In this document: piece by piece, positions 22,466 through 33,696 of the stretch
Numbering within the stretch: the first letter of the stretch is position 1
How the letters are laid out: each line of letters starts with the position of its first letter
Notes under the pieces: generated by a model
Database searches by the model: none
What the model was told of the DNA's origin: nothing
Seen by the model: only the letters and a program-made list of their open reading frames with translations
Made by a program: the position numbers and the translations under genes
NCBI GenBank assembly: GCA_014281115.1
Contig: JACONQ010000009.1
Location: forward strand, 1,488,001 to 1,552,000
From: Laburnicola sp. R22_1
Taxonomy: Eukaryota; Ascomycota; Dothideomycetes; Pleosporales; Didymosphaeriaceae
DNA: 64,000 bases
Direction of reading: 5' to 3'

Positions 22466-23175
22466 ATGTCCTTCCTCTCACGCCTTATACGCCCCTTCTC
22501 GATGAATTCCGCACCTGCGACTCCCATGAACGTGCCGGCGGGCGCGCAGACGGCGACCATCGCTGCGGGCTGCTTCTGGGGCGTCGAGCACATGTACAGG
22601 AAGTCGTTTGGCAACAAGGGCCTGCTTGATGCCCGGGTAGGCTATATTGGCGGCGACACGGAGAGTCCGAGCTACCGCGCTGTGTGTTCCGGGCGCACAG
22701 GACGTACGTGCTTCTTCTTGCCTTCGCAAAACCACTTGTTGTCAAAAGATGCTGATGTGTTGTACAGACGCCGAAGCGCTACAGGTTGTATACGACCCAG
22801 AGAAGCTCTCGTATCGCACCATCCTCGAGTTCTTCTACAAGATGCACGACCCCACGACCGCGAACCGCCAGGGTCCAGACGTCGGCTCCCAGTACCGGAG
22901 TGGCATCTTCTATCACAACGAGGAGCAAGAAAAGATTGCGAGAGAGATCACAGACAAAGTGAATAAGCAGTGGTGGAAGGGTGGCGTGGTTACCGAGATA
23001 CTACCTGCGGGACAGTGGTGGGATGCCGAGGCGTACCACCAGTTGTACTTGGACAAGAGTATGTCAAGAACATTGCAAAACGAGGCTGAATGAGTAGTGC
23101 TAACGCTTTGCAGACCCCTCTGGCTATGAGTGCCCTTCCCATTTTCTGCGCAGCTTCCCTCCGCTTTCGGACTAA
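22466..23175 (+). CDS. msrA: Peptide methionine-(S)-S-oxide reductase MsrA
   Basis: Three exons (22466-22703, 22768-23058, 23114-23175) give 196 aa. The catalytic motif GCFWGVEH lies at residues 35-42 with the reactive Cys at 36; further family blocks are ARVGYIGGDTESPSY, VVYDPEKLSYRTILEFFYKMHDPT, GSQYRSGIFYH and the C-terminal NPSGYECPSHFLR containing a likely resolving Cys. MsrA reduces the S-epimer of methionine sulfoxide using thioredoxin, protecting from oxidative damage. The first 20 residues (SFLSRLIRPF) are basic and amphipathic, and Met13 and Met21 follow in frame, so alternative starts could send one form to mitochondria and one to cytosol; that is inference. Confidence 0.95.
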
Positions 23176-23325
23176 GGTCGAAATAGAAGGTGGTATTTGG
23201 AGTTTGACGCCATGTACGAATGTATGACAGACGTGTACAAAATACTATACCATTACCCGTGCCATTCAAGTGATACCCAGCAAAATATTGTATCCCCATC
23301 AAGACTAACTTATGACATTGAACGT

Positions 23326-23928
23326 TTACTGGCTTGATAGATGCTTGGTTGGCAGCCACAGCTTCCTATACGAGTGCGGCAGCGTGTCAAATGTCTGCGC
23401 AACCTCCTTCTCCCACGGCAACTTGGCCTTCCCAAAGATCTCAGCCGCAGGCTTGAAATTCTTGATGCCTTCCTCAAGCAACCCAGTGCGCAGTACAATC
23501 TTGTCGTCGCCCATGACTTCCTGCTGATGGTACACGTGACTGGTACAATTCTTGCAAAAGTAGCAGTGAACGCCCTTGCCTTTGCACCTTTCAGTATATG
23601 GTTTCTTTCAGGTGGAAGTGGGAAAGGGGATGGGACTTACCAGATTCACCGTAGTAGGTGTATTTTCCCAGAGCGGATTCGCCCTTGTTGATCTTGAGGG
23701 CTGACTTGGGGATGATTTGGTTGAGCGTGAAGGTCGAGCCCGAGAGTTGCTTGCATGTGTCACAATGGCTAATCAGATGAATCAATTAGCATCTCTACAC
23801 CTATACTCTCTACTCACACCACCCCTCTAGAATACGACTTACCAAAGAATATGCCCCTGTTGCTCCTCCTCCAGCTGCGCCTCCCACTCTGTATTCCCGC
23901 AATGGCAACGTCCCTTGAAGCTCGTCAT
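23326..23928 (-). CDS. GFA/CENP-V-like zinc protein
   Basis: Three minus-strand exons (23928-23843, 23768-23641, 23579-23326) give 155 aa. Zinc-ligand Cys are arranged as in the glutathione-dependent formaldehyde-activating (GFA) fold: C8-H-C10-G, CHCDTCKQLSG (C29, C31, C34) and CYFCKNCTSH in exon 3. The protein has the usual GFA length. True GFA enzymes speed the joining of formaldehyde and glutathione, but fungal genomes carry many paralogues of unknown substrate and this short form may be one of them. It converges on msrA with about 150 bp between stops. Confidence 0.9.
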
Positions 23929-24723
23929 CTCAAAAAGTGCAGCAAGTTATCCTAATGCGGTAAAGTAGCAAGTAGATAGCGTCAGAAAGCAGACATCAAG
24001 GTGCCCGGGAGCAAAGCAACTTTATATAAAGATCCCTCCTCCCTGGGGCTACTCTCGCCTGTTCTCCTCTTTCCCAAACCTTGAGCTGAGAGCTGGCCTT
24101 TCTCCACTCAAACCTACTGTACCCCTCCTTGTCAAAGACGCGCCCCTCATTATAGCGCATCTGTCTGCGTCTCGATCTCGATGTGGCTATAATTACCACT
24201 AACGTTGGAGCTTCCTCCTTTCCTGAGCCGCTGTCGCTGCCGTGTCCTCGCTTTTTCAAATACGTTTTGCCCCTTCGAGATGGAATGCCCGGGCGCGTGG
24301 TGGGGTAGCTGATGCTACCTGTGGAGCTTGGACACGAGGGGCAATGACGAATGTGTAGTGGGGCGGGGCTTTGGAGAGTTTGGTCGGCGATTGAGGGCGC
24401 TGATCGGTGACTAAAGTGGAGCGAATTGGGCCAATTGTCCTCGGAGAATCGACGAAGAGGAGAAGCTTGGAAGAGCTGAGCTGGGGAGCTGAGATTGGCC
24501 GCTACAGAATGGGAACCTCGGTGAAGTTGCTGTTATGATCAGAGCACACGTTGCTCCATATTTGTAACAGGAGGTGGTCCGGAAGCAATGTGTCTACAAA
24601 TGCACATGTGGCATCATGCTTTGTACTGTCGTCTGATATTGATCTTCACTTAGGGCCCGAACTTATTAAATCGGTACACTACAGCAGCATCACTACGCAA
24701 ACCCAAGCGAGGCTATGTATCTC
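23929..24723. other. Intergenic, GFA promoter and amidase terminator
   Basis: About 800 bp. A TATA box lies at 24021-24030; nothing else is recognised. Confidence 0.45.
24021..24030 (-). promoter_or_regulatory. TATA box of the GFA-like gene
   Basis: The palindrome TTTATATAAA sits 93 bp upstream of the minus-strand ATG at 23928. Confidence 0.5.
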
Positions 24724-26640
24724 TCAATCGACTTCTAGCAGCTGGTACCGGCCCCCGTGCTTGTCGAGTGCATCCTCAATTCTTTCCATGGCCGCAAGCA
24801 CTTTCTCCTCTTCTAGACGGCGACCCACGACTTGTACGCCGACGGGCAATCCAGCCATTTCTGTGGCATTGTAATGCTTGTACGCGCCTTTAGCAACACC
24901 GTTCAACTTGTTGAAGTTGAAATCCGCGGGCAGTTGATCCAATGCCGCATCAACGTGGGTGACGGGAAGGACACCAGAAGTGTAGTCAAGCTGGAGGGAA
25001 TTAGACTTGGGACAGCCCGTCTGGATACGGTATTGTGGGCTGAGTCACCCCGGGATAGATCATACAGTCTCCAGACTTGTGACCTGGGGCTGTAAATTTG
25101 ACTTACAAGGTTGAACATGAATGTATAACCACAGCTGCTAACTGCATCATGCATGCCATCATGCGGCACAGCAGGGGTAGCATTCGGTGGTGCAATGATG
25201 AAATCCATCTTGGCTTCATCGTTCCACCATTGGAAAAACTTGGCCTTGAACGCTTCACGCTTACCCGCCAACTGCCAGTATTCGAGCGCGGACTTTGAAT
25301 GCCAGTCCCGCAGTAAGCCTGCCCATACGTCGTCGCGCTTGACGTATTTCACCCACAGATAGTAGAGATACTTGATGGGTCGGGGAAGCCGCATGTAGGA
25401 CATCATCTGCTTTGCACCAGGGTCGTTGGATTCGCCAGTACGGAAGAAAGACATGAAGGTGGCACCTCCATCGCTAAGCAGGAGCTGAGAGGCAATATAG
25501 AGGGCTTCATATGGGGACGGGGGGTGCACATCGTATACTTCATGGCCTTCGGCGGCGAGAGCAGACGCAACTTCATCGAGGGCGCGAGCACAAGCCGGAG
25601 AGGGGTCAACTACTCCATCAGTGCGCAGGACGCCTACACGAAGCTGTTTCTTCTCCTTGTACTCCTGTTCCACACTTTCTCTCCATTCGAGTGGATGAAC
25701 GGTGTAATCGAGCCTCCAGGGCTTCATCTGGATCATGCTCCGAGTGAAGTAGGTCAAGTCGTTCAGTGTCCGGGCCATGGGGCTGAAAACGCTCGGTATG
25801 GCCTCTTGTCCAGGCATGCTAGTGTTCATACCCATCTTTGGCCATCGCCCAACCGAACAGCGTAATGAGTAGCAGCCCGAGAAATGAGCAGGTACTCGCA
25901 CCGAGCCTGCCACGTCTGAGCCGATACCAATGCGACTGCCACCAAAAGCCAGCAGCGCCGACTCTCCTCCCGTCGATCCACCTGGCGAGTATTTGCTGTT
26001 ATGTGGATTGGTGCAGCGGCCCCAGACATCATTCGCCGATTCGAAAGACAAGAGTGTAATGGGAAGATTGGTCTTGACGAAGGGTATGGCACCTAGTTAG
26101 ACGGTCAGTAGATATCATCTCGAGGCATCCCCCTGTGCCTACCAGCTTCTTTGAGCAATTGTACCAGAGGCCCGTCCTGCGCGTAGGGCTTTCCGGTATT
26201 ACCCGAAAACCCAACGGATATATCAAAGCCCTTGACTTGGATAGAGTCCTTCAGGGACACCGGTATACCAGCCAGCGGTCCCTTGAGGTTGATCTCATTC
26301 TTCGCCCACTCCTCGGCTTCCGGGAACAGTATCTCGGTCACACAGTTTGTCTTCTCGTGTGCCTTTATTGCCACCTTGCCGTACGTGCGCAGGACGTCGA
26401 CCGGGCTGGTGACCTGCTTGTGTACATCCTGCACGAGCTCTTGGATGGGCTTGCCGAGTATCGTGCGCTCGTCCGGTGAAAGGGGGTACAGGTACGGGCG
26501 CGGGAGGGTTGCTATCTTGGAGGCGCGTTCGGACTGCTTGCGCTGGCTGCGAGCAATCAGCTGGGGGGGCGTGTGAGCGGGCATGCAGGTGGAGATAGCT
26601 ACCAGTCGCGCCTGTGCTGGCGGTACTCTACAATACCCAT
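24724..26640 (-). CDS. Amidase signature family enzyme (general amidase/acetamidase-like)
   Basis: Four minus-strand exons (26640-26603, 26546-26143, 26092-25107, 24990-24724) give 564 aa, a normal fungal amidase length. The 12-codon first exon (MGIVEYRQHRRD) is joined across a 56-nt intron to QRKQSERASKIA, which matches the usual amidase N-terminus; an ATG inside that intron would give a shorter, less likely start. The Ser-cisSer-Lys triad is visible: Lys112 in VSLKDS, Ser187 in SPGGSTGG and Ser211 in GSDVAGSVR, with the typical 24-residue spacing between the serines. Such enzymes hydrolyse simple amides to acid and ammonia for nitrogen supply or detoxification. The nucleophile loop has Ala where many relatives have Gly (DVAGS rather than DIGGS); this need not impair activity. 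Confidence 0.93.
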
Positions 26641-27849
26641 GACTTCTACTTCACGATCACAAAGAACACGGGATTGTCAGACAGGTGTCCAGCTCGTGTC
26701 GCACCTCTTCTGGCATTGCGAGGACCTCGGGCGGAGCTATGCCTCTGCGTCGTTGTGAGCGCACCTCTTTCCGCTACAAACCGAGGGGGAGCGCTCGGCT
26801 GCACCTGCCTGACTGGCTTGGTGCCTGTTGGACCCCTCTCCTCCCCTCTCCTCATCCCATCATCGGACACCAACCGGCTTGATGAACCGACTGATATCCT
26901 CGCGTTCGCCTGTGCCATTGACCTTGCAGTACTCGCCCGTACGACCTCACGAATCGGTGATGCGAGACGACGCGGCAATACGAACGTGTATGGCTACCGC
27001 AACACGTGTGCATTGACATCCGTCGGCACCTGCCCTGTCATCCATTACAGCGTCACTCCAGCAACACCTCTGCCGGACTGCTACGCATGGAGGACAAGCA
27101 AACTTGCAACCTCCAGAGCCGCCGAATGAGGCTCAGCCTTGCTGGCCATAGCTCCCGCGCGCGCGATGCTGGTCGGGAAGCTGAAGTGGGACCGCGGAAG
27201 CAAACACAGATGCCGCTTGGCGATTGCCATCCACTGATTTTGTGAAGCTAATAGTGGCTCCCAATCCTCCACAGCGTCTGGCAAGTCTGGAACCTGAATG
27301 GCTTGCCGTCGAACTGTGGTGTTATCGACCAGGTTTGGTCGTGCTGTAGCCGCCGCTATTCGTCTGTGCTACAGCTCGCCTGTTCGGAGATTTTCTGAAG
27401 CATTCGCGCTTCTTGCCTCTCATTGGCACATGGAGCGACTACTCAAGACGGCATGAAACGCAACATACCGGCCAGACGACTGACAGGAATAGTATCTGGT
27501 TCAGCCACCACATTTCGATTGATTGATGTCGTTGAACTGGATAGTAGAATGTGCGTATATAAGATGCGCTGGACTCTGCGTCCAGACCATCAGCAACCAC
27601 TTCAGCAACCAACTCATCATCCCTACTCTTGACGAGTTTCCTTTTTCTCTTTTTCCTTGTTTCCTTGTCTCATTTGTCCATCTGTCGGGTCTCATTCTTT
27701 AAAAACTTCTTTGCCAACACGCACTCTTTCCTCTGCTGGCAGATTTCGCCCCGTTCGTTGCAGCATAAAAGCACCTCGTCCGACCTTGCGACGTCCCGTT
27801 CCTGATCACCACACGAAACCGTTCTTCAGCGACCATCACATCAGCCAAA
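26641..27849. other. Divergent intergenic region (amidase / MARVEL promoters)
   Basis: 1.2 kb shared by two head-to-head genes. Frames here overlap on both strands and show no protein features. A TATA box and a pyrimidine-rich run (27640-27670) lie on the MARVEL side. Confidence 0.5.
27556..27563 (+). promoter_or_regulatory. TATA box of the MARVEL gene
   Basis: TATATAAG followed about 80 bp later by a CT-rich tract, the usual order in strongly expressed fungal genes. The 5' leader would be about 250 nt. Confidence 0.55.
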
Positions 27850-28547
27850 ATGCCTGTCCCAAGCTACGGTGCCATGCCTCTGAGCAAGACCTTCCTGTTG
27901 GTCCGGATCATGCAGGTGGTTTCGATAGTAGTCATCATCGGCATCACGTCCAACTTCATCGGCAACATCGTCAACCTTGGCGTGGAGCCACCGAAGGAGT
28001 TTGTCGGTACCATTGTCATCGTGAGTATAATCGAACCTGTTACCTCGACAAATCTGACCATGTGCTAGACCTGCATCGCTGCCCTATACATCTTGGTCAG
28101 CGTGGCCTACTTCTGGTCCGAAGCAAACCTTGGGCTGCTTGTCATGACGGCCGCCGACTCTCTCCTACTCATTGCCTTCATTGTCGTCGCAGTCACGGTC
28201 GGCAAGCCTGTCTCTTACTTGAACTGCTATGTCATCGGCAAAGCATCCAGCGAGGTCGATGCGGCCTACGCCTTTGCCTTCACGACGTCAGTCAAGAACA
28301 ACCTCAACCAGATGGGCGACAAGCTTTCCTTGGGCCACTGGGCTGGTGTTACCAAATCCAACTGCTTCCAAGCGAAGGCTGTATGGGGATTGGCCATTGC
28401 CATGTGGTAGGTGGAGCCGCTCTTTCTCCCGAAAGCAACATGCTAACACGTAGCAGCATCCTGTTCACGACTTCTTGCGCGCTTCTTCCCACGCTCTGGT
28501 ACAAGAACAAGAAGGCCAAGGCTGCCCCCAAGCCTGTGGAGGCTTAG
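27850..28547 (+). CDS. MARVEL-domain four-TM membrane protein
   Basis: Three exons (27850-28020, 28069-28406, 28454-28547) give 200 aa. Four hydrophobic segments: FLLVRIMQVVSIVVIIGIT, an ALYILVSVAYFW segment, SLLLIAFIVVAVTV, and the last spanning the third exon (WGLAIAMCSILFTTSCALL). The RxxQ start of TM1 and the intervening extracellular loop fit the fungal MARVEL-like group. The tail is Lys-rich (WYKNKKAKAAPK). MARVEL proteins help organise membrane domains or cell cortex; no specific partner can be named. Splice joins are supported by the last TM segment becoming continuous. Confidence 0.85.
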
Positions 28548-29334
28548 ACGCCCGCACATGGGCAGACCAACAAGGTGACCTGTTGCAGCCAGCGATCCAT
28601 CTGTCAAGCACGGTGTTCGGCCAGCTGGTCACTTATCACACGCACCAAAAACGCATTTTCATGGACTTCTTTCGGGGCGTTGGTTTCTGTTTTGGGTATT
28701 GAATGCCCCTAATCCTAATGGCTGCAGGCGTAGCAATCAATGAAAAAATCTTTGCACTGGCAGATAATTTTTCCGATGGTGAAGGTGATGTGATGATGCG
28801 CACCTGGGACCTGGGCGGCAAGCGAGATGCGAAATTTTCGAGCTTTGCGTGCAGCCTGGCCAGAGCTCCCAGCTCGCATGACTCGCGGCCGGCTATTGGC
28901 GCAATGCCTGGCGCTGCTCTGCAATGGCCAGCGTTTGCGGACAAGCGCTGTGTGTGTGAACGGCAGGCGTGGGGTGAATGTCGAAGAAAGGCGACTGATG
29001 AGGGGCCGAGCTGCGTCGAGGTGGTGGAATGTCGCGTAATGGATTGCACCTCCATGGCAAGTCCGGACGTCGGAGCTGCCAGGCCTCAGCAGCATCATCG
29101 CTCCCCCGCTTCGCCACCATGTATTATTATAGTGTCCGCAATCACCTTGGCCCGCACCTCTTCTGCTGTACTCTATCTCGAACGGACCGCGCTCCATCGA
29201 CGTCATTCCGAGGTTCCTACATCTGCGACACTCGCTTTAGAGCTTCTTCCAGCCTACAGCGCCAGCATCAGCTGCCGGTCACTGCTGCATCACCGCCATA
29301 GAAGAGGGCATCCGACGAAGACCAGCTGCCCAGC
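28548..29334. other. Intergenic, no gene recognised
   Basis: 790 bp between two plus-strand genes. A 217-codon frame runs through it but has no protein-like features. Confidence 0.5.
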
Positions 29335-31175
29335 ATGTCTTTGTCCGAGCGATTGACAACGATGGAGGAGTACCAGCCGTGGAGTCGCGAGGCGAGCCCG
29401 GACAGTAGGCATCGCAAGATGTCTTTCAATCCCGTCGGCGCGTGGACCGACGCGTCATACGAGGAGCCCGTGGGCGCCTTTGAGGTGCCCAAATGGAAGA
29501 GAATCCGTAAGTCGATGCACGGTAGACACCATCAATCGCTGACAATGGGCAGTCCAGGTCTTCTCCGCCGTGATATACTGCCTCTTTGCCGCCGGTGTTG
29601 TTTTCGGGTTCGCTGCGATAAAGCCTGTACTCCTAGAAGAAGGCGTGTATAAGGATCTATGTACAAAGGAAGAACTAGAAAACGACGCGCTTGTGTGTTA
29701 CGGGCAGGAGCTTCGGCTCAATCTCATGTTCACTGTAGCTGCTGTCTCTACCAACGTGGTCGCCCTGCCCGTCGGCACCATTCTCGACCGCTATGGCCCC
29801 CGCGTGAGCGGCATTCTTGGTGCCATGTTCATAACCATCGGCTCGTTGCTGTTCGCCTTCGCCAGCGACATGCCCGTCGATACCTATATACCTGGCTACC
29901 TATTCCTCGCATTGGGTGGTCCATTCATATTCATATCATCCTTCCAGCTCAGCAATACCTTCCCGCAGTACTCCGGTCTGATCCTTGCCCTCCTTACAGG
30001 CGCATTCGATACCTCGAGCGCAGTCTTCTTAGGCTACCGCCTCCTCTACCAAGCTACCGACGGCTCGTTCACCCCCAAGAAATTTTTCCTCTTCTATCTC
30101 ATAGTGCCCGCCTACATTCTCATTGTCCAGCTATTCTTCATGCCACCGCTCTCGTACAAGACCGTGGGAGAACTTGTGCAGAAGGCGGAGAATACCGCCT
30201 ACGACGTCGTTCACGACAGTGATGATGAAATCGAGGACGAGAGAACGGTCCAGCAACTCCGAGACGCACGCCAGGTGCATCGCGACAGCATCGTCAGCCA
30301 GATCACAGAGCTTTTGGGCACCATGGATGCGACAGATCAGACGAAAGAGGAGGTCAAGAAGAAGAACATATCCGGAGTCTGGGGTGCGCTGCACGGTAAA
30401 ACGGCATCGCAGCAAATACGCACTCCGTGGTTCATCCTCATCACGCTCTTCACCGTCTTGCAGATGCTCCGAATCAACTATTTCGTCGCTACTATTCGCT
30501 CGCAGTACACCTATCTCTTCCACAGCGACTCGAAAGCTGAAGAGATCAACAATTTCTTCGATATAGCGCTTCCCGTTGGTGGTGTCATTTCGGTCCCATT
30601 CATAGGCCTGCTGCTGGACAATACTAGCACAACATTCTGTATGTCAATGCTTGTGACGATTGCCACTGCCATCGGCGTGCTGGGTGTGATTCCAGAGACA
30701 TGGGCTGCCTATGCGAATATCTGTCTTTTCGTCATCTACCGCCCTCTCTATTACACAGCGGTGTCGTAAGTTGTCTATCTTATCCACTATTTCCATTCGC
30801 TGCTAACTTTCACCCAGCGACTACTCCGCCAAGGTCTTCGGCTTCGCTACATTCGGCAAGGTCTACGGCCTCATCATCTGCCTCGCTGGCATCCTGAACT
30901 TTGCACAGTCTGGTCTCGACGCCGCCACCCACCTCACCTTCCACAGCAACCCTATTCCCGTCAACGTCATCCTACTCTCATGCGCCTTACTCGTCGGTCT
31001 CGCGCTTGTAGGCTTCATCGTGAGGAAGAGCCATAGGATCCAACGGGAGAGCATCGAAGAGCAGGCCGAGGCCGCAAGAGAGACGCTCATGCCTGGTGCC
31101 AACGTTTCTGTTGCCGACTACGGTTCTATGGCGAACAGCAACGGCAACGAAGAGGAGTCTAGGGGTAGGAGGTGA
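29335..31175 (+). CDS. MFS transporter (Fmp42/SLC43-like)
   Basis: Three exons (29335-29506, 29553-30765, 30818-31175) give 580 aa. A cytosolic N-terminus of about 55 residues precedes TM1 (VFSAVIYCLFAAGVVFGFA). Twelve membrane segments can be counted, with the MFS loop motif LDRYGPRVSG after TM2 and a large acidic central loop (about residues 235-330, with DSDDEIEDE). The layout and the motif AAIKPVLLEEGVY with CYGQELRLN resemble the yeast Fmp42 group, related to SLC43 amino-acid transporters. Substrate not known. The C-terminus is charged and ends in a Gly/Asn/Arg tail. Frame and motifs continue cleanly over both introns. Confidence 0.88.
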
Positions 31176-31937
31176 AGGGCGTGTTGGAGCGATTCTATGA
31201 CACGGACGTGCTCACGGTTTCTTTGTTTGTACTGGTTTGCAAATGTTCTCTTGCGTCGAATGGGCACCTGGCCTTTTTAGCATGGCATGTATGGCGTACT
31301 GGAGCATCCCCGCAGGGGCAAAAGTTGGTTTACGTTTGGTTTAGCGTGGCGTTCTCGTGTTGCCGGTATCGTTTTGGTTTTTTTCTTCGTTTATGAATTT
31401 GCATGGATGGTGCTGGGTATATGTGGGGGCTAGATGGGGCGCAACATACGAGACTTTAACCTTGCGTGTATACGCATGATGTTAAACGCGGAAAGTAGAT
31501 ATGTAAAGGAATGGATATGCCTTATATGACAGACGCTGAGATGGTATTCAATGGGGCAACTTGGTGCACTTTCGGTACGCGGTGTAACTATAACGGTCGG
31601 TTGCGACGCTGAGATAGGTCGTGGGAGGTGAAAGTCACCAGTTGGTTTGTGGACATGGACGAGTTCTTTGAATGGTTGGCATGGTGGTGGAGCCTTGGGT
31701 GCTCTGTAGATAATTGGGCTTTCAAGGTCAGTGCAATGTTTGAACATGCTGCTAAGGTTGTCTAGGAGCATCATTACTACGGTCTCCAATGTGCTAGGTA
31801 GTAGGGACAGCGCGTGTGAAACAACGTAGACGAAGCTTTCAACAAGATGAAGCTTCAAAAGGGACACAGCACAGTGACCAAAGTGTCTTCCATCTGACCC
31901 CTCAACCTCACGCATCAGCAGACGCATAAAACAGACA
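31176..31937. other. Convergent intergenic region, no gene recognised
   Basis: 760 bp between the MFS and NUDIX stop codons; no feature beyond expected terminators. Confidence 0.45.
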
Positions 31938-33225
31938 CTACAACTTCCCGCCCGCCTCCCCACGACCCAGCACATCCCCCCTCCTCCTAACCTCCACATC
32001 CCTCGGCCCTTCCCTCCTAAACCTCGCCGTAACAACCCACTCCCAAAGCCCCCTGTGCCCCCTCATCTTCTCATCGCTCTCCACCTCCGGCCCAGGCCTA
32101 TCCAACGCCAATACCGCAGTCCCCTTATCCACGCCCCCAACCCCATCTTGCTTCTTCTCTCCATACTCCCCTTTACCCAGCACAACCGGGCTGATGATCG
32201 CGTCCCCGAATGAAGGTCCTGGTCCGTCCTCGTACCGTCCTGGTTGAGCGAGGAATTCGAGGAGGCGGTCTCGCTCCTGTTGGAGCCGGGCGGTAGACGG
32301 GATGGGCGAAGTGGGGCTCGTGACGGTCGGCGAGAGGTAGGAGGAGAGGATGTAGGTGAGGAAGAATTGGGGCGGATAGAGGATGATGCGGTTTTGGCGC
32401 GCGAGGTCGATCCATTTATTGGGCGGGAGGAAGCGCGCGGATGTGTGTTCTATGCCGCCATCGGAGGTGGGATTCGGGATAATGATTTCGTTGTTTTCTT
32501 CGCTTACGCCTGACGAGGGTGGTGCGCCTTCTATGCTTTTCGTCGCGGAGACGGCATCGAGGCCGATGAGGTACAGGTACATGATTGTTGTGAAGCGTTT
32601 AGGCACCGTGGGCGGGGTGATCCATCGGGTGAATTTGATGAGGTTTTGCGTGTCGGCGTAGCAGTTCCATTGGGTTAATAGATCCTCGAATTTGATTGTG
32701 CCGTTGTGCACCGCTTTTCGGCCTTGTTCTCTTTCTTGGTCGTTTATTCCTGTGACGAGAGTGCCTGTGGAGTGGCTCCGAGCAAGGAGTATCCCGCTCT
32801 CTTCAAAGGTCTCCCGTATAGCTGCCATGCGGTACTGAGGCCCGTCTAGATGCCTGGATGGGTGGTCCGCGTGGGGTAACTCGCCGTCGTGTTCGGGCGA
32901 TACTGCGCCGCCGGGGAATACATGAGCGGAGGGGAAAGCAGACGATCTGGTGAAGACGAAGAGACAAGGTCAACGGTACGTCTTATAGGTACTTCATGTA
33001 TGAGTACTTACGTGCGAACACGACTTAGGAGAAGGATCTGATTGGTTGGTGAAATGACCAAAACACTACTACGTCAGGAAAATCTTCGAATTTGGTTTTA
33101 CCGCTTCATCAACCTGGTCTGGAGACAAGTCGCAGAATATAGGACACGTACGAAGCGCTAGGGATAGGCACCGAAGGCGTCTTTGGGGCCTTCTTTGGCG
33201 GGTTATGGTCTGCTGGACTTGACAT
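31938..33225 (-). CDS. NUDIX hydrolase (NUDT19-like)
   Basis: Three minus-strand exons (33225-33152, 33065-33012, 32946-31938) give 378 aa. A Pro/Lys-rich start (SSPADHNPPKK) leads into VLVISPTNQILLLSRVRT, then SSAFPSAHVFPGG, the beta strand and GG turn in front of the NUDIX box. The box core is RETFEESGI near residue 90; the x7 spacer before it is replaced by a longer loop, as in NUDT19-type proteins. A long C-terminal half without further catalytic motifs is also typical. Members of this group hydrolyse CoA esters or nucleotide sugars, often in peroxisomes; no clear C-terminal peroxisome signal is seen (ends GGKL). Both small 5' exons were found by following the conserved strand upstream, so the start is well supported. 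Confidence 0.88.
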
Positions 33226-33696
33226 GTTTCTCTCTTGAACCCGTCTCTTCCTGCCGAAAAGTTCTGTTGGAACCTGTCTTGTGTGTACCCGTTTCCAAGG
33301 TACAGCCGCAACTTCGAGTCTGAATACTTCAGTCAGGCAGAGGCGCGGGGAGAGAATTTCTCCAGCGTGGCGGGCTGTAAGAAGACTCAATGCGCGGTGC
33401 GGACGCGCCATGATGTCGGTCTGCTTGCTGGTGCTAGTCTAGCCTTTGGACCTCTCAAGTGCCGAGGTTGGATGACTTCATCCCGAAACGACTTAGCATT
33501 TCGCAAGAGTCAAGCCTCACGACACGCGCAACAACATGTATTTTAAAAGAGTGAACATAGTTGGTAAGTGAAAGAATATAACTTCGTGGTATCATTGCTT
33601 TTCTGCCTAACCTGAACATAAACCATCAATCATTTACCCGTATAGTGATAGATATCCTCCCAACGCCTCTCTAAATGCATGCAAGGTGGAAAATGC
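33226..33696. other. Intergenic (NUDIX promoter, IMPDH terminator)
   Basis: 470 bp between two minus-strand genes. No gene or strong motif seen. Confidence 0.45.

Noticed and set aside
27657..28547. A 296-codon plus-strand frame over the MARVEL gene
   Set aside because: It lacks domain features and is out of frame with exons 1 and 2, which form four clean membrane segments; it shares only the last exon's frame by chance.
17852..31175. Secondary-metabolite cluster (oxidoreductase, amidase, MFS transporter nearby)
   Set aside because: No polyketide synthase, NRPS, terpene synthase or DMAT gene is present, and neighbours are housekeeping genes.
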